In this document: positions 1-8,737 of the stretch, piece after piece
Position numbering within the stretch: the stretch's first letter is position 1
How the letters are laid out: each line of letters opens with the position of its first letter
Assembly: GCF_002240565.1 (NCBI RefSeq)
Contig: NZ_MZMO01000001.1
Span: 1,736,001 to 1,800,000, forward strand
Reading direction: 5' to 3'
Source of the DNA: Clavibacter michiganensis subsp. insidiosus
GTDB lineage: Bacteria > Actinomycetota > Actinomycetes > Actinomycetales > Microbacteriaceae
DNA length: 64,000 nucleotides
Program-made: the position numbers and the translations under genes
Notes under the pieces: generated by a model
What the model was told of the DNA's origin: nothing
What the model saw: the letters and a program-made list of their open reading frames with translations, nothing else
The model's database searches: none

Positions 1-1
1 C

Positions 2-919
2 GTCTGGACGGCCGTCGCCCGGATCCTCGCCGACCGCGGCGACGACTCCCTCCGCGGCGTCCTCGAGGACGCGGGACGCGACGAGCTGCTGGCCTTCGCG
101 ATCAGCGAGCCCGGCAACGACCAGGCGCTCGCCGACGCGCTCACGCGGGCCGAGCCCGACCCCGACGGCGGATACCGGTTCACCGGCACGAAGTCGACGT
201 CGAGCATGGCGCCCGCGTGGACCCGGCTCGGCCTCTTCGGGCGCGACGACCGGGATCCGGAGCGGCCGCTCCTCGTGCACGCCTTCGTGGCGCGCGACGC
301 CCCCGGCCTCGAGATCGTGCCCGACTGGGACACGCTCGGCATGCGGGCGACGCAGAGCCACACGGTGATCCTGGGGGACGTGCGCGCGCAGCCCGCCGAC
401 GTCGTCCGCCGCCGCGAGCACGGCCGTCGCGACGACCCGTTCGTCCTCGCCGTGCTGCAGGCGTTCGAGCTGCTGATCGCCGCCGTGTACGCCGGGATCG
501 GGCAGCGCGCGCTCGACCTCGCCGTGGCATCTGCGCTCCGCCGCACCTCGCGCGCGGCCGGCGGCGCCGCGCTCGCCGCGGACCCCGGGATCCGCCACCT
601 CGTCGCCGAGGCCGCCCTCGCGCAGGACGCGCTCCCGCCGCAGCTCGTGGCGCTCGCGGACGACGTCGACCGCGGCGTCGACCACGGCGACCGCTGGGCG
701 TCGCTCCTCGTCGGCGCCAAGGTCCGGGCGACGCGGACCGCGGCCGAGGTCGTGCGGCGGGCGATCGAGGTCGCCGGCGGGGGATCCCTCCGCACGGGCG
801 ACGAGCTCGGCCGCCTGTACCGCGACGTTCTGGCCGGCGGCTTCCACCCGTCGAGCGACCGGCAGGCCGCGGAGACCATCGCGACCACGCTCCTCGGACC
901 CGTCCCGCGCGCGTCCTGA
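2..919 (+). CDS. acyl-CoA dehydrogenase family protein, 5' partial
   Basis: The frame is open from base 2 and ends at the TGA at 917-919, giving 305 residues; the start lies outside the window. The stretch AISEPGNDQ followed by GGYRFTGTK is the middle-domain hallmark of the flavin-dependent acyl-CoA dehydrogenases, and the rest (ARPxR-poor helical part ending near GGGSLRTGDELGRLYRDV) fits the C-terminal helical bundle. The expected role is alpha,beta-dehydrogenation of an acyl-CoA or a related FAD-dependent oxidation (some relatives are monooxygenases). The substrate cannot be told from this part. About 200 bp without a recognisable gene follow before the next gene. Confidence 0.8.
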   Translation, partial: VWTAVARILADRGDDSLRGVLEDAGRDELLAFAISEPGNDQALADALTRAEPDPDGGYRFTGTKSTSSMAPAWTRLGLFGRDDRDPERPLLVHAFVARDAPGLEIVPDWDTLGMRATQSHTVILGDVRAQPADVVRRREHGRRDDPFVLAVLQAFELLIAAVYAGIGQRALDLAVASALRRTSRAAGGAALAADPGIRHLVAEAALAQDALPPQLVALADDVDRGVDHGDRWASLLVGAKVRATRTAAEVVRRAIEVAGGGSLRTGDELGRLYRDVLAGGFHPSSDRQAAETIATTLLGPVPRAS

Positions 920-1118
920 GCGCCGCCCGGACGGCGGGTGGGAGCCGAGCGCGCCCTCGTCGCGGCGACGCGCCCGGACCGTCGCGGAGGCCCGGATCCG
1001 CCCGCGTCCCCCGCCGCCGACCCGAGGCCGTGGGCGACGCGCGTCCGCCCGCCGCGCGTCGCCCGGACGCCCCCGCGATCGACGGGAGCGTCCCCGGGTG
1101 CGGGTATCGTGAGGTCGA

Positions 1119-2927
1119 GTGAGCACCCTGCCGACCCCTCCACCGCACGTCGGATCCGCCGCGGCCGAGCACCTCTCGCCGGCCTTCCCGGAGCGCGCCG
1201 CCTGGGGCACCGTCAGCAAGCTGCGGGCCTGGCAGGAGGAGGCCCTCACCGCGTACTTCGAGAAGGAGCCGCGCGACTTCCTCGCCAACGCGACGCCGGG
1301 CGCCGGCAAGACCACGTTCGCCCTCCGCCTCGCCTCCGAGCTCCTCCACCGCAAGACCATCGACCGGATCACCGTCGTCGCGCCCACCGAGCACCTCAAG
1401 AAGCAGTGGGCCGACGCGGGCGCGCGCGCGGGCGTCCGCCTCGACCCGATGTACAGCAACGCCTCCGGCGCGCTCGGCCGGCACTACCACGGGGCCGCCG
1501 TGACGTACGCGCAGGTCGCCGCGAACCCCTACCTGCACAAGACCATGACCGAGTCGAGCCGCACGCTCGTGATCCTCGACGAGGTCCACCACGGCGGCGA
1601 CGCGCTCAGCTGGGGCGACGCGATCCGCGAGGCCTTCGAGCGCGCCACGCGCCGGCTGTCGCTCACGGGGACGCCGTTCCGCTCCGACACCGCGCCCATC
1701 CCGTTCGTGAGCTACCTCCGCGACCACCGCGGCGTGCGCCTCTCGCAGACCGACTACGACTACGGCTACTCGCGCGCGCTCGCCGACGGCGTCGTGCGGC
1801 CCGTCATCTTCCTCGCCTACGCCGGCAGCATGCGCTGGCGCAACAAGATGGGCGACGAGATGGAGGCCCAGCTCGCCGAGGGCAACACGAAGGACATCAC
1901 GTCCCAGGCGTGGCGCACGGCCCTCGCCCCGGACGGCGAGTGGATCCCGCAGGTGCTCCAGGCGGCCGACCGGCGCCTCAGCGAGGTGCGGCAGTCCATC
2001 CCCGACGCCGGCGGGCTCGTCATCGCGACCGACCACACGACCGCGCGCGCCTACGCGGCGATCCTGCAGCGCCTCAGCGGCCAGCCCGTCACCCTCGTCC
2101 TCTCGGACGACGTCGAGGCGAGCGCCAACATCGACCGCTTCTCCGCCGGCACGTCCCGCTGGATGGTCGCGGTGCGCATGGTGTCCGAGGGCGTCGACGT
2201 GCCGCGGCTCGCGGTCGGCGTGTACGCCACGAGCGCGTCCACCCCGCTGTTCTTCGCGCAGGCCATCGGCCGCTTCGTGCGGGCGCGCCGCCGCGGCGAG
2301 ACGGCGTCGATCTTCCTGCCGAGCGTCCCCAACCTCCTCGTGCTCGCCAACGAGCTCGAGCGCCAGCGCGACCACGCGCTCGACCGCGACTCCTCGAAGG
2401 AGGGCGACCTCTACAACCCCGAGGACGCCATGATGGGCGAGGCGAACCGCAGCGAGAAGGGGTCCGACTCCCTGCTCAGCGAGTTCTCGTTCGAGGCGAT
2501 GGGATCCGAGGCCACGTTCGACAAGGTGCTCTTCGACGGCGCCGAGTTCGGGCAGATGGCCGACATCGGCAGCCTCGAGGAGGAGGAGTTCATCGGGCTC
2601 CCCGGCATCCTCGAGCCCGAGCAGGTGCGCGAGCTCCTCGCCCAGCGGCAGCACCGGCAGTCCCGCCACGCGTCCGAGCGCGAGCGGAGGCAGGCCGAGA
2701 GCGGCGCCCCGAAGGACCCCGACGACATCCCGCTGTACCGCACGCTCAAGGAGCAGCGGCAGCTCCTCAACAGCCTCGTCGGCATGCGCGCGAAGCTGCA
2801 CGGCGAGCCGCACGGGCTCGTGCACGCGGAGCTCCGCCGCGTGTGCGGCGGGCCCGCGGTCGGCCAGTGCAGCGTGACGCAGCTGCAGCAGCGCATCGAC
2901 CAGCTCCGCAGGTGGATGCGCAGCTAG
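1119..2927 (+). CDS. DEAD/DEAH-box (SF2) helicase
   Basis: 602 residues from a GTG start. Superfamily 2 motifs are in order: Walker A GAGKTT at residues 61-66, the Walker B/DEAH-type box DEVHH at 154-158, motif III-like TGTPFR at about 183-188, and in the second RecA domain a QAIGRFVRARR motif VI. The C-terminal 150 residues are acidic and charged, with an EEEEF segment and a coiled region. An ATP-dependent nucleic-acid translocase is expected; similar stand-alone actinobacterial helicases have no assigned pathway, so the substrate (DNA or RNA) is unknown. It stands alone, with an inactivated HIT-hydrolase gene starting 1 bp after its stop. Confidence 0.85.
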   Translation: MSTLPTPPPHVGSAAAEHLSPAFPERAAWGTVSKLRAWQEEALTAYFEKEPRDFLANATPGAGKTTFALRLASELLHRKTIDRITVVAPTEHLKKQWADAGARAGVRLDPMYSNASGALGRHYHGAAVTYAQVAANPYLHKTMTESSRTLVILDEVHHGGDALSWGDAIREAFERATRRLSLTGTPFRSDTAPIPFVSYLRDHRGVRLSQTDYDYGYSRALADGVVRPVIFLAYAGSMRWRNKMGDEMEAQLAEGNTKDITSQAWRTALAPDGEWIPQVLQAADRRLSEVRQSIPDAGGLVIATDHTTARAYAAILQRLSGQPVTLVLSDDVEASANIDRFSAGTSRWMVAVRMVSEGVDVPRLAVGVYATSASTPLFFAQAIGRFVRARRRGETASIFLPSVPNLLVLANELERQRDHALDRDSSKEGDLYNPEDAMMGEANRSEKGSDSLLSEFSFEAMGSEATFDKVLFDGAEFGQMADIGSLEEEEFIGLPGILEPEQVRELLAQRQHRQSRHASERERRQAESGAPKDPDDIPLYRTLKEQRQLLNSLVGMRAKLHGEPHGLVHAELRRVCGGPAVGQCSVTQLQQRIDQLRRWMRS

Positions 2928-2928
2928 C

Positions 2929-3448
2929 GTGGCCAGCGCGGCTACGGTGTCCCGCCTGGACTGGCGCGAGGACCGGATCGGATCGGCCAGGAGGGGCGAG
3001 AACCCCACCGTCCTCGCCGAATTGGATGCGGGGTCGCCGTCATCGGCGACGTGCAGTTCCTCCCGGGCTACTGCGTGCTGCTCGGCACGGACCCGGCCGC
3101 GACCGCGCTCGCGGAGATGCCGAGGATCGAGCGGGTGCGCTTCCTGGCGGACGCCGACCTCCTCGCCACCGCCGTCGAGCGGGCCTGCCGCGAACTCGTG
3201 CCCGGCTTCCGGCGCGTGGACATCGAGGTGCTGGGCAACGCGGACGCCTTCGTCCACGCGCACGTGCGGCGCGGTACGCGTAGCAGCCGCCGGGTCTCGT
3301 CGCACGCTCGGTCTGGCTGCACCCCGCCGAGCGGTGGCACGACCCCGCGACCGCGCACGGCGGCGCGCACGACGAGCTGCGCGCGCGGATCCGCGACGAG
3401 CTGCGGGCCCTCGCCCGGGACGACGCGGTCGAGGTCAGGGCGCCGTGA
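2929..3448 (+). pseudogene. HIT-superfamily hydrolase, broken by two frameshifts and a stop
   Basis: Three pieces in three different frames line up as one HIT-type (diadenosine polyphosphate hydrolase-like) protein. Piece 1 (from GTG 2929) reads LDWREDRIGSARRGENPTVL; piece 2 (from about 3036) reads GDVQFLPGYCVLLG through the histidine-triad region DAFVHAHV near 3250; piece 3 reads VWLHPAERWHDP to the TGA at 3446-3448. One base appears lost near 3032 and another near 3259, and in the restored frame a TAG at 3280-3282 replaces the Trp expected in the HAHVWPRYAW-type motif. Loss of the catalytic HIT segment makes function very unlikely. Its 3' end overlaps the convergent transporter gene by 14 bp. 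Confidence 0.75.
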
Positions 3449-4442
3449 CGAACCCGTGGTCGACCATGAACTCGTAGGCGACGTCCGCGGGCTCCTCGCC
3501 CTGGTCGTCGACGCGGAGGTTCATCTCGCGGAGGGCGTCGTCGGTGATGGTGGGGGAGATCCGGTCGAAGACGTCCTGGAGCCCCGGGTACTCGGCCAGC
3601 GTCGCGGAGTCGAGCACCGGAGCGACGTTGTAGGCCGGGAAGAAGCCGAGGTCGTCCTGGAGGATCGTGAGGCCGAGCTTGTCGATGCGGCCGTCGGTCG
3701 TGAAGACCTCGCCGAACTCGCACGTGCCGCGATCCGTCGCCGTGTAGACCGCGCCCGTGTCGAAGATCGCCACGTTGTTTTCGGGCACGCCGTCCGCGGA
3801 TCCGCGCGGGATGCCGTAGGTCTCCAGCAGCGGCGACAGTCCGTCGGAGCGCGAGTTGAACTCCGCCTCCACGCAGAACGTGCGCTGGTCGACGGGGAGC
3901 TCCGCGATCTGCGACAGCTTCGTGATGCCGAGCTTGTCCGCCTCCTCGCTGCGGATGGCGAGCGCGTAGGTGTTGTTGAGCGGGGCGGGGGTCAGCCAGG
4001 TGAGCCCGTTGGCCGCGTCGGCGTCGCGCACGGCCTCGTACTGCGCGCGCTGGTCGGGGATGCCCTTCGGCTCGCCGAGGTAGCTGAGCCACGCGGTGCC
4101 CGTGTACTCCCACGTCATGTCGGCGCCGTGGCTCGTCATGAGCTCGCGGGCGGGCACGCTGCCGGGCACGTTCGTCTGGTCGGTGACGTCGAACCCGGCC
4201 GCCTTCGCGGCGATCACGGCGATCTTGCCGAGGATCAGCTGCTCCGTGAAGTTCTTCGACGTGACCGTGAGGTGCGCGCCGGCCGGCAGGTCGAGCGGCC
4301 GGATGGATCCGGGCGCCGTGTCGGGCACGTACGCCGTCGCGGGCTGCAGGCCGCAGCCGGTGAGGGTCGCGAGCGCCGCGGCCACGAGGGCGGGCACGCC
4401 GAGCGTGCGGCGGAGGCGCGTCGAGCGGGAGAGGGTCGTCAC
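3435..4442 (-). CDS. osmoprotectant ABC transporter substrate-binding lipoprotein (OpuAC/ProX type)
   Basis: 335 residues from GTG at 4442. The N-terminus has a basic stretch, a hydrophobic core and a lipobox (LTGC, Cys near residue 30), so it is a membrane-anchored extracytoplasmic lipoprotein. The mature part begins LTVTSKNFTEQLILG, typical of the OpuAC/ProX family that binds glycine betaine, choline or carnitine. It is the last gene of a four-gene operon on the minus strand (permease 7123, ATPase 6489, permease 5212, this protein), only 2 bp after the second permease. The ligand is inferred from the family, not seen. Confidence 0.9.
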   Translation of the reverse strand: MTTLSRSTRLRRTLGVPALVAAALATLTGCGLQPATAYVPDTAPGSIRPLDLPAGAHLTVTSKNFTEQLILGKIAVIAAKAAGFDVTDQTNVPGSVPARELMTSHGADMTWEYTGTAWLSYLGEPKGIPDQRAQYEAVRDADAANGLTWLTPAPLNNTYALAIRSEEADKLGITKLSQIAELPVDQRTFCVEAEFNSRSDGLSPLLETYGIPRGSADGVPENNVAIFDTGAVYTATDRGTCEFGEVFTTDGRIDKLGLTILQDDLGFFPAYNVAPVLDSATLAEYPGLQDVFDRISPTITDDALREMNLRVDDQGEEPADVAYEFMVDHGFVTAP

Positions 4443-4444
4443 GG

Positions 4445-5212
4445 TCAGAGTCCCTTCGGGCGGGCGACGTGCTCGACGACGCGGCCGAGCCAGTCGATGG
4501 CGAGCGCGAGGAGCGAGATGAGGAGGGCACCCGAGACGAGCACAGGGTAGAGGTAGAGGCTGACGCCCGTGGTGATGAGCACGCCGAGCCCGCCCCCGTT
4601 GACGAAGGCGGCGAGCGCCGCCGTCCCGACGAGGAGCACGAGCGCGGTCCGGATCCCCGCGAGCATCACCGGCACGGCGAGCGGCAGCTCGATGCGGAGG
4701 AGCACGGACGCGCGGCTCATGCCCATGCCGCGTCCGGCCTCGACGAGCCGCTCGTCGACGCCGCGGATCCCGATCATGGTGTTCCGCAGCACGGGGAGCG
4801 CGGCGTAGAGCACGAGGGCGACGAGGCTGGCGGCGAACCCGCTGCCCGTCATCACCATGCTCAGCAGCACGACGAGCCCGATCGCGGGCGCCGCCTGGCC
4901 GAAGTTCGCGACCGCGAGCACGGGCGCGGAGTAGCGGCGGAAGCGCCCGCGGGTGAGCAGGACGCCCAGCGGCACCGCGATGACGAGCACGATGACGGCC
5001 GCGGAGAAGGTGAGGCCGAGGTGCTCCAGGGTCGCCTTCCCGAGCGCGCCCGGCGCGAGCGTGGTGCGCTCCTCGGCGGTGAGCGGCGCCACCGCGAGCC
5101 AGACGAGGTACGCACCGAGCACCGCCGCGATCGCGACGGGCTGCGCGATGAGGCCGCGCCAGCCCTGCGCGCCGCCGACCGCGTCCGTGCGGGCGTCGGT
5201 CACGGCGCTCAT
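4445..5212 (-). CDS. osmoprotectant ABC transporter permease
   Basis: 255 residues. The ATG at 5212 is chosen because it overlaps the ATPase stop by 4 bp (ATGA); a longer open frame upstream is only read-through of the other frame. About five to six hydrophobic segments are visible, and the EAA loop that contacts the ATPase reads EAGRGMGMSRASVLLRIELP near residues 158-178. This is the BPD_transp_1 fold of OpuAB/ProW-type importers. It probably pairs with the permease at 6482-7123 as a heterodimeric channel, with the ATPase between the two genes. It carries a longer N-terminal region than its partner, with one extra hydrophobic segment. Confidence 0.9.
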   Translation of the reverse strand: MSAVTDARTDAVGGAQGWRGLIAQPVAIAAVLGAYLVWLAVAPLTAEERTTLAPGALGKATLEHLGLTFSAAVIVLVIAVPLGVLLTRGRFRRYSAPVLAVANFGQAAPAIGLVVLLSMVMTGSGFAASLVALVLYAALPVLRNTMIGIRGVDERLVEAGRGMGMSRASVLLRIELPLAVPVMLAGIRTALVLLVGTAALAAFVNGGGLGVLITTGVSLYLYPVLVSGALLISLLALAIDWLGRVVEHVARPKGL

Positions 5213-6489
5213 CCGTCCTGCCCGTCGCGCACGGCGGGCGACGCGTCGGACGCGGCCTGCTCGGCCCGCGCGGCGTCGGCGCCCACGGTGCCGATCGTGC
5301 CGGTGTTCGTGCCGACGGGCGCGCCCTCGACGCCGCTCGCCACCTGGGCCCGGACGCTCGTGATGGCGTCCATGACGGTCTCCACGTCGATCACGCCGAG
5401 GAAGGCGCCGCCGCGGCCCGTGACGAGCGCGGCGCCGGCGCTCGAGACGAGCATGGTGTCGAGCGCGTCGTTGAGCGTCGCGCGGGAGCCGATCACCGGG
5501 AGCCGCGGCTCGGGGACCGCGCCGACGACGTCGAGCCGGCCGAGCTGGCGGCGCGAGGGCCACTGGATCGGCCGCTGGCGGGCGTCGACGACCACCGCGT
5601 GCTGGTGGCCGACTGCGTCCATGCGGGCGAGCACGTCGCGCGCGGCGTCGCCCGGGTGCGCGACGACGGAGTCCGCGAGCGGCACCTCGTCCACGCGGCG
5701 CAGCGTGAGCTGCTTGAGGCCCGCTCCCGAGCCGATGAACTCCTCGACGAACGCGTCGGCGGGCTCGGCGAGGATCCGCTCCGGGGTGTCGTACTGCACG
5801 ATGCGGGCGCCCTCGGCGAAGACGACGATCCAGTCGCCGAGCTTCACGGCCTCGTCGAAGTCGTGCGTGACGATGACGATGGTCTTCTGCAGCTCGGCCT
5901 GGATGCGGATCAGCTCGTCCTGCAGGCGTTGGCGCGTGATCGGGTCCACCGCGCCGAACGGCTCGTCCATGAGCAGGACGGGCGGGTCGGCCGCGAGCGC
6001 CCGGGCGACGCCGACGCGCTGCTGCTGGCCGCCGGAGAGCTCCTTCGGGTACCGGTCGCGGTACTGCTCGGGGTCGAGCGAGACCAGCTCGAGCAGCTCG
6101 TCCACGCGGGCGCGGATGCGGGCGGCGTCCCAGCCGAGCATCTTCGGCACCACGGCGATGTTCGCGGCCACGGTCATGTGCGGGAAGAGCCCGCCGGCCT
6201 GGATCACGTAGCCGATGCGGCGCCGCAGCTCGTCGCCGTCGATGCCCGTCACGTCCTCGTCGCCGAGGACGACGCGGCCCTCGGTGGGCTCGATGAGCCG
6301 GTTGATCATCTTGAGCGTCGTGGTCTTGCCGCAGCCGGAGGGGCCGACGAGCATGACGATCTTGCCGGCGGGGATCTCCAGCGTGATGCCGTCGACGGCG
6401 GGCTTCGCCTGTCCCGGGTACCGCTTGGTGACGCCGTCGAGCAGGATCGAGCGGCCGCTGATCTCGGGGGTGGTGGTGGTCTCAGACAC
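5209..6489 (-). CDS. osmoprotectant ABC transporter ATP-binding protein with C-terminal CBS domains
   Basis: 426 residues from GTG at 6489, overlapping the upstream permease stop by 8 bp. The ABC domain shows Walker A GPSGCGKTT, signature LSGGQQQR and Walker B VLLMDEPFGAVD, then the H-loop IVTHD. After about residue 250 the protein continues with two CBS-like segments (PLADSVVAHPGDAARDVLARM and VIGSRATLNDALDTML), as in OpuAA/ProV-type ATPases, where CBS domains sense ionic strength. The final 50 residues are low-complexity Ala/Gly/Thr. It should energise uptake of compatible solutes in the osmotic response. Confidence 0.92.
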   Translation of the reverse strand: MSETTTTPEISGRSILLDGVTKRYPGQAKPAVDGITLEIPAGKIVMLVGPSGCGKTTTLKMINRLIEPTEGRVVLGDEDVTGIDGDELRRRIGYVIQAGGLFPHMTVAANIAVVPKMLGWDAARIRARVDELLELVSLDPEQYRDRYPKELSGGQQQRVGVARALAADPPVLLMDEPFGAVDPITRQRLQDELIRIQAELQKTIVIVTHDFDEAVKLGDWIVVFAEGARIVQYDTPERILAEPADAFVEEFIGSGAGLKQLTLRRVDEVPLADSVVAHPGDAARDVLARMDAVGHQHAVVVDARQRPIQWPSRRQLGRLDVVGAVPEPRLPVIGSRATLNDALDTMLVSSAGAALVTGRGGAFLGVIDVETVMDAITSVRAQVASGVEGAPVGTNTGTIGTVGADAARAEQAASDASPAVRDGQDG

Positions 6490-7123
6490 GGATGCCTCTC
6501 GGAGTGGTGAGCCGGCCGATGCCGACGAGGACGAGGTCGAGCAGGAGGGCGAGCAGGACGACGCCGATGACGCCGATGAGGACGGACTCGGTCGAGTTCG
6601 CGCCCCCGAGGCGGGAGAGCCCGGAGAAGATGAACCCGCCGAGCCCGGGGCCGAGGACGTAGGCGGCCACGGCGGCGATGCCCATGACCATCTGCGCGGA
6701 CACGCGGATCCCGCCGAGGATCACGGGCCACGCAAGCGGCAGCTCGACGCGCAGAAGCGTGCGGACGCGGCCCATGCCGATGCCGCGCGCGGATTCCACG
6801 ATGGCGGGGTCGATGCCCGTGAGCCCCACCACCGCGTTCCGGAGGATGGGCAGCACGGCGAAGAACGTGACGACCGCGACGGCCGGTGCGACGCCGAACC
6901 CGAGGGGGGCGATGAGCAGCCCGACGAGCGCGAAGGCGGGGAGCGTCAGCCCGATCGCGGAGACGCTGTTGGCCAGCGAGCTGAGCGGTCGGCTGCGGTA
7001 GACGAGCGCCGCGATCCCCACGGCGATCACGGTCGCGAGCACGAGGCACTGCACCACGAGGCTGAGGTGCTGCCACGCGGAGAACGCGATCTGGTCCGCG
7101 CGTTCGCGCAGGAAGTCCCACAT
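6482..7123 (-). CDS. osmoprotectant ABC transporter permease, first gene of operon
   Basis: 213 residues from ATG at 7123, with five to six hydrophobic segments and the EAA loop ESARGIGMGRVRTLLRVELP around residues 115-135. It matches the OpuAB/OpuCB permease family. It is the promoter-proximal gene of the betaine/choline-type importer. The 249 bp up to the divergent DnaJ-domain gene must hold both promoters; no convincing -35/-10 pair stands out there. The start is supported by an AGGAG-like site (GAGGAGAC on the minus strand just upstream). Confidence 0.9.
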   Translation of the reverse strand: MWDFLRERADQIAFSAWQHLSLVVQCLVLATVIAVGIAALVYRSRPLSSLANSVSAIGLTLPAFALVGLLIAPLGFGVAPAVAVVTFFAVLPILRNAVVGLTGIDPAIVESARGIGMGRVRTLLRVELPLAWPVILGGIRVSAQMVMGIAAVAAYVLGPGLGGFIFSGLSRLGGANSTESVLIGVIGVVLLALLLDLVLVGIGRLTTPRGIRV

Positions 7124-7372
7124 GTCGGTCTCCTCAGGATGGGTCGGTCACCGGGAGGGGCGTCGGCGGTGGCTCACCCTACGCAGTCGACCCGGATGCG
7201 CGAAGTTCGCCGTCGGGCGCGCACCGGTGGTATCGCGCGCGCGGCGCGGGCGGGCGCGCGCGCAGCCCAGAGTATCGGGCGGTGCGGAGGCGCGCTCGGG
7301 CGTCGTCCAGGCGCGCTCGCCTACGCTCGTGATCCTGGGAGCCGCCCGACCGGTTCCCGCGAGGAGCCACCG

Positions 7373-8713
7373 ATGCCCGTCCCGTCGCGCGATGCCGACG
7401 CGTACGCTGTGCTCGGCGTCGAGCCGTGCGCGTCGCAGGACGAGATCCGCCGCGCCTACCGCCGCCGCGTGCGCGACGCCCACCCGGACATGGGCGGTAG
7501 CGCCGACGCGTTCCAGGCCGTGCGCGACGCGTTCGAGGCCGTGGGCGATCCCGAGAGCCGCGCCCGCTACGAGCGCACGCTCCGCGACGCGCCGGCCCCC
7601 GAGGATCCCGTCGGCCGCGCCCACCCGGCGTCGCCCGGCTCCACGTCGGCGGGCGAGGCCTGGGACCCGGCGTCCCGGCGCGGTCGTCCCGGCGCCCCGC
7701 GCGAGCGTCCCGCCGCGCGCACGCGCAGCTTCGGCCACCCGGGCGGGTTCGCCCGGCTCCGCTACCTGTCCCTCGTGCGCGAGTGGCTGGCGGATCCCGC
7801 GGAGCCGTCCGTGCCCGCCGCTCCCGTCCCGCCGCGCGGCGGCACCGCGCTGTCGGACCGGCCGGAGCCCTACGTCCGGCGGGCGCGCGCCATCGCGCCG
7901 CCCGCGCTCGGCGTCCTCCTCGCCCTCGTGCTCCTCGTCGTCGGGCTCGGCGCGATCGCGGCCGTCGTCGGCCTCGTCGTGGGCGCCATCGCGGGCCTCG
8001 CCGCCGCGGGGCCGATCGGACGCGCCTGGCACCGCGCGGAGGAGCCGCGGCGTCGCGCGGCGGAGCGGCTGCAGGAGGAGGCCATCGCGCACGAGCGGGC
8101 CCTCCGCGCCTACCCGGACCTCATGGCCGCGTACAGCGCGCGCCTCGCCCGCCTCGAGGGGCTGCGCCGGCGCTTCGAGGCCGACGCCTACGCGCCCGAC
8201 CTCGTCGCCGAGGTGCCCGCGGACGCGTCCGCGGCGCTGCGGGCGGCCGTGGCGCAGGAGGAGACCGCGCGCGAGCTGATGGAGCTCGGCCCGTCGTACG
8301 CGTTCTGGAACGGCGTGTCGGTCCCGCGATCAGGTGACGCGATCGACCACCTCGTGCTCGGGCCGCAGGGGCTCGTCGCAGTCGAGTCGGTGCCCGCGGG
8401 ATCCGCGGCCGTCACGGATCCGGTCGCCCGCGACACCGCCCTCCACGGCCTCAACGCCCGCGCCCGCGCGCTCGCCCGCGAGATGGAGGTGCCCGTGGTC
8501 GGGCTCGTGCTCTCGCTGCCGTCCGGGGTGCTCGGCGCCGCACCGGTCGTCCTGTACGCGGCCGACGACCCGCACGCGCTCCCGGCCTACGCGGTCGCCC
8601 GCACGCTACTCGCCGACCACGTCGCCGCCGGGCTGCCGGGACTCCACGCGATGGATCCCGAGCGCCTGCTCGCGGTCCGCACCCGCCTGGTGCTCGACGC
8701 GCGCTTCGTCTGA
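7373..8713 (+). CDS. J-domain membrane protein with NERD-like C-terminal region
   Basis: 446 residues from ATG 7373, preceded by GAGGAG. An N-terminal J domain is clear (DAYAVLGVEP..., HPD motif at about residues 37-39). A Pro/Arg-rich linker follows, then one long hydrophobic hairpin near residues 180-220 (PPALGVLLALVLLVVGLG). An Arg/Glu-rich amphipathic stretch comes next, and a C-terminal domain with DAIDHLVLGPQGLVAVESV resembles the core strand of NERD (nuclease-related) domains. J domains recruit DnaK/Hsp70, so this may be a membrane-tethered Hsp70 co-factor; the catalytic status of the NERD-like part is not evident. The C-terminal assignment is tentative. Confidence 0.7.
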   Translation: MPVPSRDADAYAVLGVEPCASQDEIRRAYRRRVRDAHPDMGGSADAFQAVRDAFEAVGDPESRARYERTLRDAPAPEDPVGRAHPASPGSTSAGEAWDPASRRGRPGAPRERPAARTRSFGHPGGFARLRYLSLVREWLADPAEPSVPAAPVPPRGGTALSDRPEPYVRRARAIAPPALGVLLALVLLVVGLGAIAAVVGLVVGAIAGLAAAGPIGRAWHRAEEPRRRAAERLQEEAIAHERALRAYPDLMAAYSARLARLEGLRRRFEADAYAPDLVAEVPADASAALRAAVAQEETARELMELGPSYAFWNGVSVPRSGDAIDHLVLGPQGLVAVESVPAGSAAVTDPVARDTALHGLNARARALAREMEVPVVGLVLSLPSGVLGAAPVVLYAADDPHALPAYAVARTLLADHVAAGLPGLHAMDPERLLAVRTRLVLDARFV

Positions 8714-8737
8714 GGCCGCGACCGGGGAAGCGACCGA

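Noticed and set aside
180..3305. Very long open frame (1041 codons) antisense to the helicase gene
   Set aside because: High-GC codon bias keeps antisense frames open; composition is Arg/Glu/Ala noise with no domain, and the plus-strand helicase has all its motifs.
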